A stretch of DNA of 64,000 bases from Celoporthe dispersa (lineage: Eukaryota > Ascomycota > Sordariomycetes > Diaporthales > Cryphonectriaceae): contig WAID01000006.1 of assembly GCA_016584495.1 (NCBI GenBank), positions 310,001 to 374,000 on the forward strand. The letters are read 5' to 3'. Positions 43,779 to 55,830 of this stretch are shown piece after piece; the stretch's first letter is position 1, and every line of letters begins with the position of its first letter. Made by a program: the position numbers and the translations under genes. The notes beneath the pieces were generated by a model. That model was given only the letters and a program-made list of their open reading frames with translations, searched no databases and was not told the DNA's origin.

Positions 43779-45512
43779 ATGCCTCGAGAGCAGTTACCGC
43801 TGGAGTCACTTCCAGCCTGGATGAGTCTCAATAATGCAACATTTTCCCACGTTGACGTGAAGGCCATCCAGCACAAGGGCCACGGGCTCGTCGCCCAGGC
43901 AAACACGGCTGCTATTGGACTGTCTCCCCTCGTCACAGTCCCTCGTGATCTGCTTTTGAACGCAGGAGCTGTCGAAGAGTACGCAAAGGCAGACAGGAAC
44001 TTTAGGGCACTGTTAGATGCCTGCGGGCACAAGGCAGGTCGCATTTTGCTCAATCTACAGAATAGGATTCGTCCAAATATAGGATGTAGCTGACATCAGA
44101 GCAGAGCCCGCGGCACGACGTGCTGTTGTTCTTGTTGGCCCAGCTAGCTCTCTCTTCCCAGCCTCATGGGCTGGGAGCCCTCGCGACTCCGTGGACGGAG
44201 TATATCAAGACCCTAGATGACGATGTGCCGGTGCCGAGCCTCTGGGTCGAGGAAGAGCGCTCGCTCCTGCGAGGCACGTCCCTTGAAGTGCGTATACCAA
44301 TGCTGGCATCTGCTGTTCAGATCTGTCGATCTCTGACTGGACCTCTCTCCTTAGCCCGCTCTGGATGCAAGATGCTGGCGCTCGCGCGCGAGTTCGACGA
44401 GGTTCGTGAGAAGTCATCCGACATCGAACGCTGGAGGAACGCATTCTGGGACAACAACAGCCCTATCCAGCTGACGGACTGGTATCGCCTTGACGCATGG
44501 TATCGCTCGAGAGTGCTCGAGCTTCCCAGGTCTGGGCCATCTATGGTCCCATGTATCGACATGGCTAACCACTCAACCAACGCCAACGCATACTACGAGG
44601 AGACGCCCCAGGACGAGGTCGTTCTGCTGCTCCGGCCTGGCAGCCAGGTCGACAAGGAAGACGAGATCACCATCAGCTATGGCGCAGATAAGTCGGCCGC
44701 GGAGATGCTCTTTTCTTATGGCTTTTTGGATCCTTCATCGGGAAGTTGTGGTGTCACGTTACCCCTGAGCCCTCTCCCAGACGATCCGCTCGGCAGGGCT
44801 AAAGCACACATCTTCACAGGCACGCCCTCCATTCAGGTAAAGGAGATCGACGGGGAGATAGAGTATGCGAGCCCTTTCGCTTATCTCATGTGCCTGAATG
44901 AAGAGGACGGTTTGGAATTCAAGATTCTGCAGTCGTCCGATGGCGGCAGAGAGCTCAGGGTGTTCTGGCAAGACACTGATGTAACGGGCCAGGCGGCATC
45001 GTTTGAGACTCTCATCGCAGACCATCCATTGCGAGACGTGTTCAGACTGCGGGTGAACATGGTCATCTCCCAGCGGCTCGAGGACCAGCTGCAACAGCTG
45101 TGCGAGAGCGAAGAAGCTGCTATGGCCGATGAGATCCACAGCTTCAACGCCAACAATGCGCGCGTGTTGAAGCGAATAGAGAAGGGCGTCCTCAAGGCAA
45201 CATTAGCGGCACTGGAAGGTCAGGTGAGTCTATTGCCTGCAAACATTGCACCAATGCAACCTTTATTCTTGCTTCTCTCCTTTCTCCAGCAGGCATCTTC
45301 CCATCTGAGGATCCTCTAGACAGAGTGTGGAAAGATGAACTCCTGCCGTATCGTAATGAACATCGTCCAGGAGCTGATTTTGAGATGCTCATATTCTATA
45401 GCGGGAGAGACTTCTGGCCGAAGAGAGCGTCACAACTTACCTCGAGTCGATACAAGCTGGGGCGGAGTCTCATGGTAACCAAGAGGAGCCTTCCGAACAT
45501 GACTTCAGCTGA
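43779..45512 (+). CDS. SET-domain lysine methyltransferase (Rubisco LSMT-like)
   Basis: This is a probable protein-lysine methyltransferase of the Rkm/SETD3/SETD6 class. My model has exons 43779-44037, 44100-44287, 44355-45223 and 45402-45512, about 475 aa after adding one base. The SET-I region is followed by the cofactor/substrate motifs PCIDMANHS and ITISYG, and by the typical LFSYGFLD. The C-terminal part is a helical substrate-binding domain. The 180-nt third intron (45224-45401) is chosen because it joins ALEGQ to RERLLAEESVTTYLES in frame. Near 44369 one A is missing: without it, splicing the 67-nt intron 44288-44354 shifts frame, while with it the junction reads LEPALDAKMLALAREF. An alternative is retention of that intron, which is open by chance. 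Confidence 0.83.
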
Positions 45513-47735
45513 GGGGTAGTGGAACTCCCGATCTCATCTTCGGGCAAGGGAGACGTGCTTCAACCCAGTCCAGAGAAGATAGTAACATCCTAGAGATTAT
45601 CAACACTGTTGCAGGCTTGAGCCAATGAGAAGGCCACTGTCTGGCGACACAAACAGATCGCGGTGGAGCTTCACGTCGTCATCAAAGGCCTGATACTGAG
45701 ACGAGACGATTGTCGGGTGTCACTGAAAAAACTGAAGAAAAAAAAACATCGATCCTTTTCAGCCCCAAAGGGGATGATAACCTGAGCGGGACCGCACAAG
45801 GAGGTGCTAAATTCGGATCCGTCAGCGGAACCGCAGACACGACACCGCCTACTATTACGCGTCCATATCGACGGGAACAATGCAACTCCGATGTTCACGT
45901 TTCGACTCTCAGGCCTGAGGACCACTGTGGATGATAATCCTCTCGGTGCTTTTGCGATCTCGACCAGTAGCAACTCTGCATCTGTCATAACCGCCAAGAG
46001 TGAGACTGTGGCCTTCAAAACTCAAAAGGGGCCCCTTGATTAGATCACCCCATACTGGTTATTGAACGAGCAAAGCGCGGAAAGCAAGAGAGGGCACGCC
46101 CGAGAGGCCAGACCTTGCATGCTGATCGAAATTATTAAAACCATGGTACGGCACCCTCGGGTGCTGTTGTGGAATAAGGTCCAGACTGCTGAATTACACA
46201 GGCTGTAACACTGCACGGGACGTGAACCCGCCAAGCCGCCAAGGCGTTCACTGATTCACATGACCATCGACGGCAAGTCGATGAGATCTCAAACTATCGT
46301 GAACGCGAACGTCAGAGCGCCAGAACACAGCCCAGCTGGCAGCAGGAGTCCTGGATAGTGTCAAACGAGGAGCTTCGATGTCTCGCGAGCGTGACACTAC
46401 ATTAATGCTGCATGCGTCCACCACAGCTCAGCATGTCTCGACAGTGGGGACGCCATGGCTAGAGGAGCGCCCGCACCACGCGACACGGCACAGAAATGTC
46501 TCTACTAGGCTGTCCTTTGGCCTCCTGGGTCTAACTCAAGCCGGAAGCCAAGAGGAAGAAAACCTGGGGATTCCGGGGTAAAACGGATCCCAGTGAATTG
46601 GGAACGGGCCAGAGACCAGGACCAGGTCCAGCAGCAAGCCGGGTCGCCCACCACCGTCGAAGGTTTTCTGGACGAGCTACTGCAAAACCGCTGGCGATTT
46701 ACAATCATGAGTCAAGACGAGTGGCTTGCGCCCGCATACCCGTTGACCAATGGCACAGGCCTGTTCAGACTTAGTCGTCAAGCTGGACTGAATCCTTCCA
46801 TGAGGGGTTCTCAACAAAAGGAGCCGTTACGTACAGGTCCTCTACGCCCGGTGGTCTTGATGGCTCTTCACCAAGTACCAGTACTTCTTCCTTCGAACAC
46901 ACACACACACACATACCGTACGATCGTTCCTTCGAAGAGGTCTGTCTCCAGGACCCCGTTCTCTGGCACCCGGAATCCACCGACCCCCGGAGCCAACCCC
47001 GGCCTCGACCCCAGATTTCCCTCGTGGCTCACATAGCACGGGTGGAGACACTTGGGCTCCCACACACCAATCCGTGGTCTATGCTTGGAGAGGGTGGGAG
47101 CTGATTGCTCCATCTCCTGTCTGGTCGACCACAATTTGGGCTTTAGTCCCGGACCGTCATGCCCATCCCCTGCCCAACTCGACTCGCCTCGACTCGCCCC
47201 CCCTCTCTCTTCTCTCGATCTTCCTGCGTTGACCTCGCCCCTTCCAAACCCTCCACTTGTTCCTCTTTAACCGGACCCGATTCAACCCTCCTACATCTTC
47301 TTCCATTTCCTTAGAATCCACCTCGACCTACGTGCGACTCTTATCGTCCAATTTTTCTTGATTTTGTTGAGACTGCCTCTTGTCTGCTGTGAACTCCCGT
47401 CTCTGTAGTCACTGTGGGGGCGGTTTCTAAGCGCTGCGCATCGACTACACATGTTCGCGACGCCGAGCATCTGTACGAAAGCGCGAGGAGACGCGAGTGA
47501 TACTTGAGATGACTTGATAAGACCCCGCCAGCCACACCGAATGCGATCACTTTACATAAGATATATCCGTCCAAGTCGTCTCGTTTACGCTTAACTCGGC
47601 CAAACCCCGAATCGGGTCGAGAGAAGTCGTCAATCTGGTCTCTGAAACCCCTATACGTCGTCAACTACGCACCTCAAATTACGATCGACCGAAGAGGGCC
47701 TATCCTGTCACGCGCAGTGTCGCCTGGCCGCCAAA
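45513..47735. promoter_or_regulatory. Upstream region of the FacB gene
   Basis: 2.2 kb between the SET gene and FacB. It includes two CreA-like hexamers, CTGGGG (46564-46569) and CCGGGG (46574-46579). The last 500 bp are pyrimidine-rich, typical of a fungal promoter and leader. A plus-strand ORF at 46593-47036 has no family resemblance and is not called. Confidence 0.45.
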
Positions 47736-50579
47736 ATGCCGGGAATACTTCCCATGAAGGTCATCAAGGTGGGCAGCAGCTCACAGAGCCGCATCGCCCA
47801 GGCATGCGACCGTTGCAGGAGCAAGAAGATACGATGCGACGGGATCCGGCCGACCTGTACCCAGTGTGCCAATGTCGGCTTCGAGTGCCGCACCAGCGAC
47901 AAGCTCAGCCGCCGCGCCTTTCCGAGGGGCTACACGGAAAGCCTGGAAGAGAGGGTGAGAGTGTTGGAGGCTGAGGTCCGAGACCTGAAAGATCTACTCG
48001 ACGAGAAGGATGAGAAGATCGATATGCTGTCCAAGATGCACGGGAACCACAACCACCGCCGACCATCCGAGGGGGCCCGGCGCCTCCTCGGCCATGTCGC
48101 CCATGAGCTCGCCGATGATGGAGAACGGATCCGGGAGAGAGGCTACGCCGCCCAGGGAAGACACGTTCCGCATCCAGGCATCACCGCTCCTCCTGGGGGT
48201 GGAGAACTCAGACTCGTACTACATGGGCCCGTCCAGTGGTCGGGGTTTCATCGAGGCTCTCAAACGCAGGCTCCAGGAGGCCGGCAAGCCCTGCTCCGAC
48301 TTCAACACCGAGTCCTTCCTACACATCCAGGGCTGCTGTCCGCTCGTCGCGCAGCACGCCAGCATCGTCATGCCGACACCTCCGCGCCTGTTCTCTGACC
48401 GATGCGTCAACATTTATTTCCAGGAGTGGGCACCCCTCTTCCCCATCCTGCACAAGCCGACGTTCCTCCGTATCTATGAGGACTGGGTGGCCGATCCCGA
48501 GAAGGTCAAGAGCCACCACAAGCTCGCGCAGCTGTACCTGGTATTTGCTGTGGCTGCCCTGTCGAGCGAGCACCCGGACCTCGAGCAGGTGGCTGCTTGT
48601 GAACAGCAGTGGCAGCGGTCGCTCCAGGCCATCATGATGGACGACACGATGGAGACTCTCCAGTGCCTGGTCCTGGCCTTGACTTACTGCCAGATCCGGG
48701 CCGACTACAAGCGCCTCCAGCACTATAAATGCCTCGCCGTCGGCCTGTCGCACAGGCTCGGGCTCCATCAGTCACAAAAGCGCTTCTCGTTCGGTGCCCT
48801 CACCATCGAGACCAGGAAGAAGGTCTTCTGGGCCCTATACACGCTGGACTGCTTCTCTGCCGCCACCCTCGGCCTGCCCAAGCTGATCAAGGAGGACGAC
48901 GTATACGCCGAGTACCCCAACGATGTAGACGATGAGTACGTCACCGAGAAGGGATTCCTGCCGACGCTGCCTGGCGAGAGCACACGCCTGTCAGGCGCGC
49001 TGGCCCTGTTCCGGGCGTCCCGCATCCTCGCCAGGGTCCTGGAGAAGAACTATCCTGCCGCGACCAGCCATGAGCTCTCTCTGCAGCAGCTGTCCGCCCT
49101 GGAGGCCGAACTGGACGACTGGTCCAACGGCCTGCCACAACACCTTAAGCTCACGTTCAAGCAAGACAAACCATCCACCGACATCACCGGTAGCAGATCT
49201 CCCCTACTGGTAGGTCATGTCCAATGTTCGACTCCATGTGACACGCAAGTAAAGTACAGAAATGCTAACTCTTGTTTCCTTTTTTCTTCTTCCAGGCTAT
49301 CGCGTACTATTACATCCGTACGCTCATCTACAGACCTGCTGTGGGATCCAGCCTCGGTCCCAAGGCAGCGCCGGCAGTCATGTCTATCAGCGAGTCGAGC
49401 AAGCATACGATCCAGATCGCACAGCTGCTGGAGGAGAGGAGCCTGTCGTTCTCTTTCTGTCTCAACAGGACCGATCTGCTGGTGTCTTGCGGCATGGCTC
49501 TCCTGTACCAGAGTCTTGAGCTCAAGCAGGACAGCAAGATGATGAAAGACAATGACAGGCTGGTCAACGCTGTCCTCAGCATTATCGGGCGGATCAAGGT
49601 GCACAGCACACATGACTTTACGCGGATTGCGAGCCTGGTCGTCAATGTGGATGAGCCGCCACCACAATCACTGCCGACACCTCCCGGACAAAGTCCTGAT
49701 GGCGGTGTGGCTGCACCACCGCCACATGCCTCGCCTGCCTCCAAACCGAAACAGAGGCACTCGGTCTCTAGGAACCAGCCGCAGCAGTACTCGCTTGGTC
49801 GACACCCCAGCGTTAGCGAGACCGACCTCCTGTTGCAGCAGGAGAAGCTCAAGAGGCTGGCCATGCTGAAGACCTCACCAGCCCCTGGAACAGAACGACC
49901 ACAGGCGCAACGCCCAGCCTCGCGGGCCTCCCTGGACAGCGGCCGGCCCGCCCCGGCGTCCTTTATGCAGCGACGTGACCAGCGACTGTCCGTGCCACAA
50001 TCTGCGATGATGGCCCGCGCAGGGCCTTCACAGAAGGCACCCATAGATTACCTACCCATAGGGAACGGTGTGCCGCAGGCTCATCCGACATCGCCATCAC
50101 AGAGCAGAGTCAGCCAGAACCACCAGCAGCGTGGCCTGTCTCCAACGGCGCCAGCCCCAGCTCAAGCCCAGCATGCATTCTACACCCCAGTGCAGGTGCC
50201 GCAAAAGGCGTCCGCATCAGGTGGCATGTCTGCATCAGAGTGGGAGGCACTACTGGGGCAGATCGACGCGGGACAGGCCAACCTCTATGACGCCATATAC
50301 GGCGGTCCTCAGGTCACGCTGGAGACGCCAGTCAGCTCTGCCGTGGAGGGCAGCAACTGGTCGCCCGACGCGCTGGACCTATCCACCTTCAACCTGGGCG
50401 ACTTTGGAGCGCCGCACAGCTCGAGCCTGAGCGAGGAGAGCCTCAGCTCGGCCTCTGGGGGCGACGACATGGCTCCGCTGGACTTTAGGGACTTCTCCGT
50501 CGGTCATCACGGAGCGATGATGCCGGCGGATGGATTTGTGCTGGACGGGCTGCCAACGGATGGTAGTTTTGGGCTGTGA
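47736..50579 (+). CDS. facB: Zn2Cys6 transcription factor, FacB/Cat8 acetate regulator
   Basis: This is an activator of acetate use and gluconeogenic genes in the nucleus. Exons 47736-49209 and 49296-50579 give 918 aa after removing one G. The binuclear zinc cluster spans Cys24-Cys51 with spacing C-x2-C-x6-C-x6-C-x2-C-x6-C. It is followed by a linker and a leucine-zipper-like coiled coil (about residues 68-100, with LEERVRVLEAEV). The fungal-specific TF domain lies in the middle, and a long Gln/Pro/Ser-rich region ends in acidic, hydrophobic activation-type sequence. The RIAQACDRCRSKKIRCDG opening and the FPRGYTESLEER stretch are characteristic of FacB, ACU-15 and Cat8. The break is at G5 48071-48075, just after the coiled coil. 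Uncorrected, the DNA-binding part would be cut from the regulatory part. Confidence 0.92.
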
Positions 50580-51993
50580 ATGATTTACACTCGCTGAGCG
50601 TTGAAATTTTATATCCTGTCTGCTGTTGCAATCTCATCTGCTCGTGTACTTTTTTTTTCTTTTTCTTTTCCTTTTTTCCTCCTTGGGGGCAAATGATATT
50701 GTGACTACATGTCAAATAGCAGGCGCGTATGGGTGGTTGGTCTCTGTGCTGGTGTTTTATGTGAGCCTTTCTTTTCCTTTCCTTTCTTTTTTTCCTTTTC
50801 CCTTTCTTGGGAAGGGGGGGAGGCGGGGTGGGGAGACAGGTGTCTCGCGACTATTGGATGGCAGCAGCCCGATGCTGGAAGAATGATTTGTAGGAACCGA
50901 GCGTGTGCTGCCAGTCTCTTGCTTTAGCTTGTGGTTCGGTTCTGTCTTTCATTTCTCTCTTTCCATATGTGGGTAGCTTCACACGTCTAAAAAGAAGAAG
51001 AAAAAAAATCGAGAGAAAAAAATGTTTGAATATGATCAATATGGACGATTTCATCCGAGTTCAATAATTACCAGTCATGGTGTGAAGTCCTCTTCTCACC
51101 AAAACGCCCCCTTTGTTCTCTCAACCCTCCTCCTTCGAAATGTCTCACCAATCAAAACAGCCAACGGAACACGATGTGAGACGACCATTTCTTACTTGTC
51201 CAATACTGTCTCCTTTTCTTTTTTTCTTTTTTCTTTCCCCCTTTTCTTTCTTCTCTCTCTTCTCTCTCTAGAAGAATATCAGGATTTAGCCATGACCACC
51301 ACCCAGTATTGCTTTATGGCGAGCAATATCTTGGAACGGAGTTTGCGGAATTTAGAACCAGCCCGGCTCCTTCGGAGAGTGATTTTATTACGGCGTTGAG
51401 CACAATTCCCAAGATCTCTGTCTGGGTAAGTGGATAATGTATGTATTTCCATTCCAGGCTATAAATGTCCATATCCAGCCAAGAATTCGCTTCTCTTCAG
51501 GTCCCCCCCCAAAAAAAATAAAAGATTGTATTGTCGTCTGGTCGAAAAGGCTAGATAGAAAAAAAGGGCACCTCTCACCCAGCTCAAAGAAAAGTACTGT
51601 ACTGAAATTCATCCGAGCGGGCCGTCCCACAGAAAACAGTCGGGCAGATCAGATCCCCTGGAATCGGGGCGCAATATCCGGCGCGTCTGAATCCTACTTC
51701 TTACTCTTCACTGTCGAGACAGCGCAGCGAACAAGCGCAGGTGTGCTGTAAGTCTCCACCGTGGCGTAATGGAAATGTAGCATCCTCATCATCCTCTTCT
51801 TCCCCTTCAGCTTGTCCGTCCTTCAGAGCCACCTCCTCTCCTCTCATCACCCCAAGAGCCCCGCCGGCCATCATCGTCTCCAGCCTGCTCATCATCGTTG
51901 CCTGATCTCCTATCCCGCAGGACAACCCGTCACATCCAATCAATTCTGCTGCAGGACTGCGACATCACCTACAGATAAAACACATTATATATG

Positions 51994-52032
<39 letters not shown>

Positions 52033-52040
52033 CGACAACC
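50580..52040. other. Intergenic between FacB and glycerophosphodiesterase genes
   Basis: Contains the FacB 3' UTR, poly-T tracts (50651-50680), and the promoter of the next gene. Only short, unrecognised ORFs. Confidence 0.45.
51996..52025. repeat. AT dinucleotide repeat just upstream of the Pgc1-like start codon
   Basis: About 30 bases of perfect alternating AT end 15 bp before the start codon at 52041. It must lie in the 5' UTR or core promoter. Confidence 0.8.
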
Positions 52041-52369
52041 ATGGGTGAGGCTGCTGCCGAGGCGGACTCGGTCCTCCGGCAGCGAGTGGTGTCAGATGGG
52101 ACAGCGGAGGTGAACAAGCCGCCATCCAGGGGTGATGACAATGGCATCCCGCCGGCATGGTGGACGCTCAATCACAAGGGCATGCCCCAGGCGGTAGCGC
52201 ACCGAGGATACAAGGCCAGCTTTCCAGAGAACACGATGGGGGCGTTTCGAGGGGCTGTCGAGGTCGGCGCCCACGCCATCGAGACAGATGTACACCTTTC
52301 CAAGGACAATGTCGTCGTCATCTCACATGTGAGCCTCTCCTCTTGACCAATCAAGACATGTGCACGCAT

Positions 52370-52410
<41 letters not shown>

Positions 52411-53229
52411 CTGACCAAAAACCCCACCCTCTCTCTCTACAGGACAAGGATCTCAAGCGCTGCTACGGCGAGGAAGGCCTGGTCCGGGACCGCGACTGGG
52501 CATTCCTGCAGACACTGCGCACCCTACGTGAGCCGCGCCAGCCCATGCCGTGCCTGTCAGAGCTGCTCGCATACCTGGCCGAGCCGGGCAACGAGTCAGT
52601 CTGGCTGCTGCTGGACATCAAGGTCGACGACCCGGCCGGGGAGATGATCCCACGCCTCGCCTCGACCATCCGCGAGGCGTCCTCCTCTGCAGACTGGACG
52701 CGGCGGGTCGTCCTGGGCTGCTGGACGGCCAGGCACCTGCGGCTGTGCCACGAAGTCCTCCCCGACTTCGCCATCGCCTGGATCGGGGTGACGCTGACCC
52801 TGGCGAGGGAGTACCTCAAGGTGCCCAACGTGGCCATGAACGTGCGCCAGGAGCCGCTGTACTGCCTAGGCGGGCCGCGGTTCATCCGGGACTGCCAGGA
52901 GGACGGGAGGCCTCTGTACGCGTGGACGGTGAACAAGGTGTCCTGGATGCGCTGGGCCGTGCGCAAGAAGCTGGACTGTGTCATCACCGACGACCCGAAG
53001 CTGTTCCTCGAGGTGTGTGACCAGCAACGTGCAGAGGAGGAGGGCAGGATGAAGGAGAAAAAACCGCGGCGGCGTCGTGGCCTCGGTGCGGGGCGCCCTG
53101 TTTGCCGTCCTCTTCCCGGTCCTGGTGAGGCTTCTGACGACCGTGTTCGGGTACTACAGACGTGTCGGGGGCCTAAGCAGACCCGAGAGGAGCTGCGGCA
53201 CCTGGCCCGGGCCTGAGGATAGAATCTGA
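52041..53229 (+). CDS. PGC1: Glycerophosphodiester phosphodiesterase, Pgc1-like
   Basis: This is a GDPD-family enzyme; yeast Pgc1 is a phosphatidylglycerol phospholipase C on lipid droplets and mitochondria. Exons are 52041-52328 and 52443-53229, 357 aa after removing one A. The catalytic pattern is AHRGYKASFPENT (His54, Arg55, Glu/Asn) with ETDVHLSKD and VISHD across the intron. The central part keeps the TIM-barrel motifs YAWTVN and ITDDP. The A6 run 53058-53063 breaks the frame near the C-terminus. With five A the tail becomes ALFAVLFPVLVRLLTTVFGYYRR, a hydrophobic segment that fits a membrane tail anchor. Without correction it is an arginine-rich tail of no clear meaning. The corrected stop is at 53227-53229. 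Confidence 0.88.
52370..52410. repeat. CA then TA repeat inside the Pgc1-like intron
   Basis: About 21 bases of CA followed by 20 bases of TA sit in the middle of the 114-nt intron 52329-52442. Confidence 0.8.
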
Positions 53230-53457
53230 TCTCATATGCATAGCGCAAAGAGGACTAGAAGGTGGGGGGGAGGGGGGAGGTGGCCGCCTGGACAGGACTA
53301 TTCTGGCCTGCACAGAATAAGGCAGCAGTACATGCACAGTCGTCGGTCTGCTCACCATGGCGATTGTTTTCTGGTGGGGGTATGCAATATTTCTTTCTTA
53401 TATATACACGAGTTAGTAGACGATGACAACGACGACGACGATGAGGAGCTTCAATAA

Positions 53458-54335
53458 TCAGAGCTTCTTCCCCCAGAGCATTGTCCCTCCTAGTGTCCGC
53501 CCGAGCAGGTAGCCGGCGTATATGCCGACCAAGATGGTGACGGGCCACTTCTGCCACTCGCGATCCCAGTCCAGCGGGATGGGCACGGCACCCAGCCAGG
53601 CGCCCAGGAACCCTCCCAGAAGGCCACCATAGCACTCATCCAGGGGCGCCCTGAGCCCTGCCAGCGAGGTCCACGCCGCAGGGTCGATGCCGTGGACGTA
53701 GAAGAGCGGGAAGGAGGTCAGGAGCGACAGGTGTGCGGCGCACAGGAAGGTATGCGAGACGTGCGTGAGCAGAGGGGCGCCGAAGAGGATCATCGCAGCG
53801 TGGAGGATGGGCGTCAGGAGGACGGAGAGCAGGAGGGAGAGCAAGGCCGTCTGTTTTCATCCAACAAAAGCCCGCAGAGGTTAGTGAGGACCTATTGGGA
53901 GGAACGGGATGGTGGGAGGGGGAGAGAAGACGTGTGAGAGGAGGACAGGTGACGCACAATGACCAGGTTCGGGCCGGAGGCTTCGGTGGTGGCCTTCTTC
54001 TTGTCGCCAGGGCGCTGTCTCCTGGCCCTGGAGACCCCGGAAGAGCCAGCCACCGGGAGGCAGACGGTGGCGTGGAGGAGCTGCAGCGAGGCGACGACGG
54101 GCAAGGCTGCCCACATGGTCGACACGGGAGAGACGACGAGGTGTCCAAAGCCAGCCATGAACAGGCCGGCAAGGACGGCTGGGGAGACATGGCGTGCTGC
54201 CTGTGCTGCGGCCGTCGTCTTCAGGCGTACTGGCTGCTGCAGCTGAGCCGGGTCGGCGGTCTTCCCAGCGGCCGACTGGGGCCTGGAAGGGGAGGAAGAA
54301 GACGAGGACATGGTGACGGGGTCGACCAGAGGCAT
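53458..54335 (-). CDS. GPI11: GPI biosynthesis protein Pig-F/Gpi11
   Basis: Gpi11/PIG-F is the ER-membrane partner needed to add ethanolamine phosphate to GPI anchors. Exon 1 is 53958-54335 (ending GPNLVI) and exon 2 is 53458-53850 (starting TALLSLLLSVL), 256 aa. There are about six hydrophobic segments. The family's C-terminal signature GAWLGAVPIPLDWDREWQKWPVTI is present, followed by GYLLGRTLGG. The N-terminal 35 residues are Ser/Pro-rich. The chosen ATG is the first in frame. It is convergent with the Pgc1-like gene, with 228 bp between stop codons. Confidence 0.93.
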
Positions 54336-55745
54336 GGCGGCGGCGGTTGACCGTCGCAGCGGCGGGAGCGGGCGTCGGGAGAGAGGCCCAGGGAAGAAGA
54401 GAAGAGAGGGTGTGAGCCCGCCACAGAGCTTTCTCTGGTGATGCTGTCGGGAGGATCTAAGCAGGTGCGGGCGTACAGAAAGGAAAGGTAGTAGCCACCC
54501 TCCTGCTGCTGTTCGCTGCTGCCAGATCCAAACAAAAACAACAGCAACGGGTGTCCCCTGCTTAGTCAACCCCCTTGCCAGATAAGATAAGAGCTCTGAC
54601 CCCACCACCTCCCCTGTGGTGGTGGTACGTACCTGGGCATTTCTCCTTCATTCTCATCTTCATCCCAAGTCCGTGGGATCCTGCTGTCTAATGGAAACAT
54701 CAGGAAACACCAGGGCTGCATGCGGGAGTTACAGGCCCTGCAGGTCCAAGACACAAGATAACACCCTGGCAGAACCGCCTGGAGAGAACATTTAAAACGC
54801 TCGAGACCCACCGCCTGTGGAGGCCTTGGGATACGGGATAGCCTCATCTGAACTTTGCATCCTCAAGAATAGGTCACTTCTGGAACGGGGGCCACGTCTC
54901 CTTCTGTGTGCACAAGCTGGCTGGAGAGCACTATTGTGTCTGATGTGGTCGGAAGCTGAAGAGGACAGGTCGGTCCATCTACACGCTCTGATCTGGCTCG
55001 TACTGAGCACCGTACTTGGTATCTTCTTCTTTTTCTTTTTCTTTTTCTTAGATATATATGTGTGCGTGTGTATATATATACACATACACACACCCACACG
55101 CCTCTCTCTCTCTCCACCTCTTCCATTTGTCCAGTTCATCTTCTTCACATGCAGCAGCTGTGGTGCCCTTTCAGAGCAGCTCCTGCTCCTCTCATAATCT
55201 CTCGCTCTATCTTACGACTTACATGGCATGTAGAACAGATTTCAAGCATATAGCTATGGAGTCTGGAAAAGAGGGGAGCGGTCCCGCCTTTGTTTTATGC
55301 CCTCATGAAATCTGCCGCACCATCTCCCTACGCCGGCACGCCCATGTGCTTGCTAGTCCCAGCTCCATGTGCCGCGTACTCAAAACACGTCTAGCACGAT
55401 TCAAGAAGTCTTGGTGATCCACTGCAAATCCACATCAGCAGCAAATCGATGACACCTGTATAGATATGATCATCTATAGAGATATATGTGTATATATATT
55501 TATATATCTGGTGTATCAACACACGCTTATATATATCTCTGCGCCTGTACCCTTTTCCCTTGCTCATCTGGTCACTCGCACGTGGTGAGCATCTGCCTCT
55601 CCCATTAGTCCTCATCTTTTCTAGTGTTGTACTCGAGTCTTACCTAGCACGTCATCCGAGTATTACTCACGTACTGGCTTGGTAAAAGTACGCACCATCA
55701 ACCTCGATACGCCTCGTCTCAGAGGACAGCTCACTCCCGCCGCAT

Positions 55746-55817
<72 letters not shown>

Positions 55818-55830
55818 TTTTCTCCCAGTC
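54336..55830. promoter_or_regulatory. Divergent promoter region of GPI11 and GT8 genes
   Basis: 1.5 kb. It contains a TA/CA-rich microsatellite (55057-55097) and, directly before the GT8 start, the compound CA-CT repeat. No gene was recognised. Confidence 0.45.
55749..55812. repeat. Compound CA-CT microsatellite before the GT8 start codon
   Basis: About 28 bases of CA are followed by about 36 bases of CT. It ends near a TTTTCTCCCAG sequence two bases before the ATG, so it may be the pyrimidine tract of a 5' UTR intron. Confidence 0.8.

Noticed and set aside
46593..47036. 147-codon ORF upstream of FacB
   Set aside because: Polar N-terminal half looks plausible but the rest is repeat-driven, and it lies in a likely promoter.
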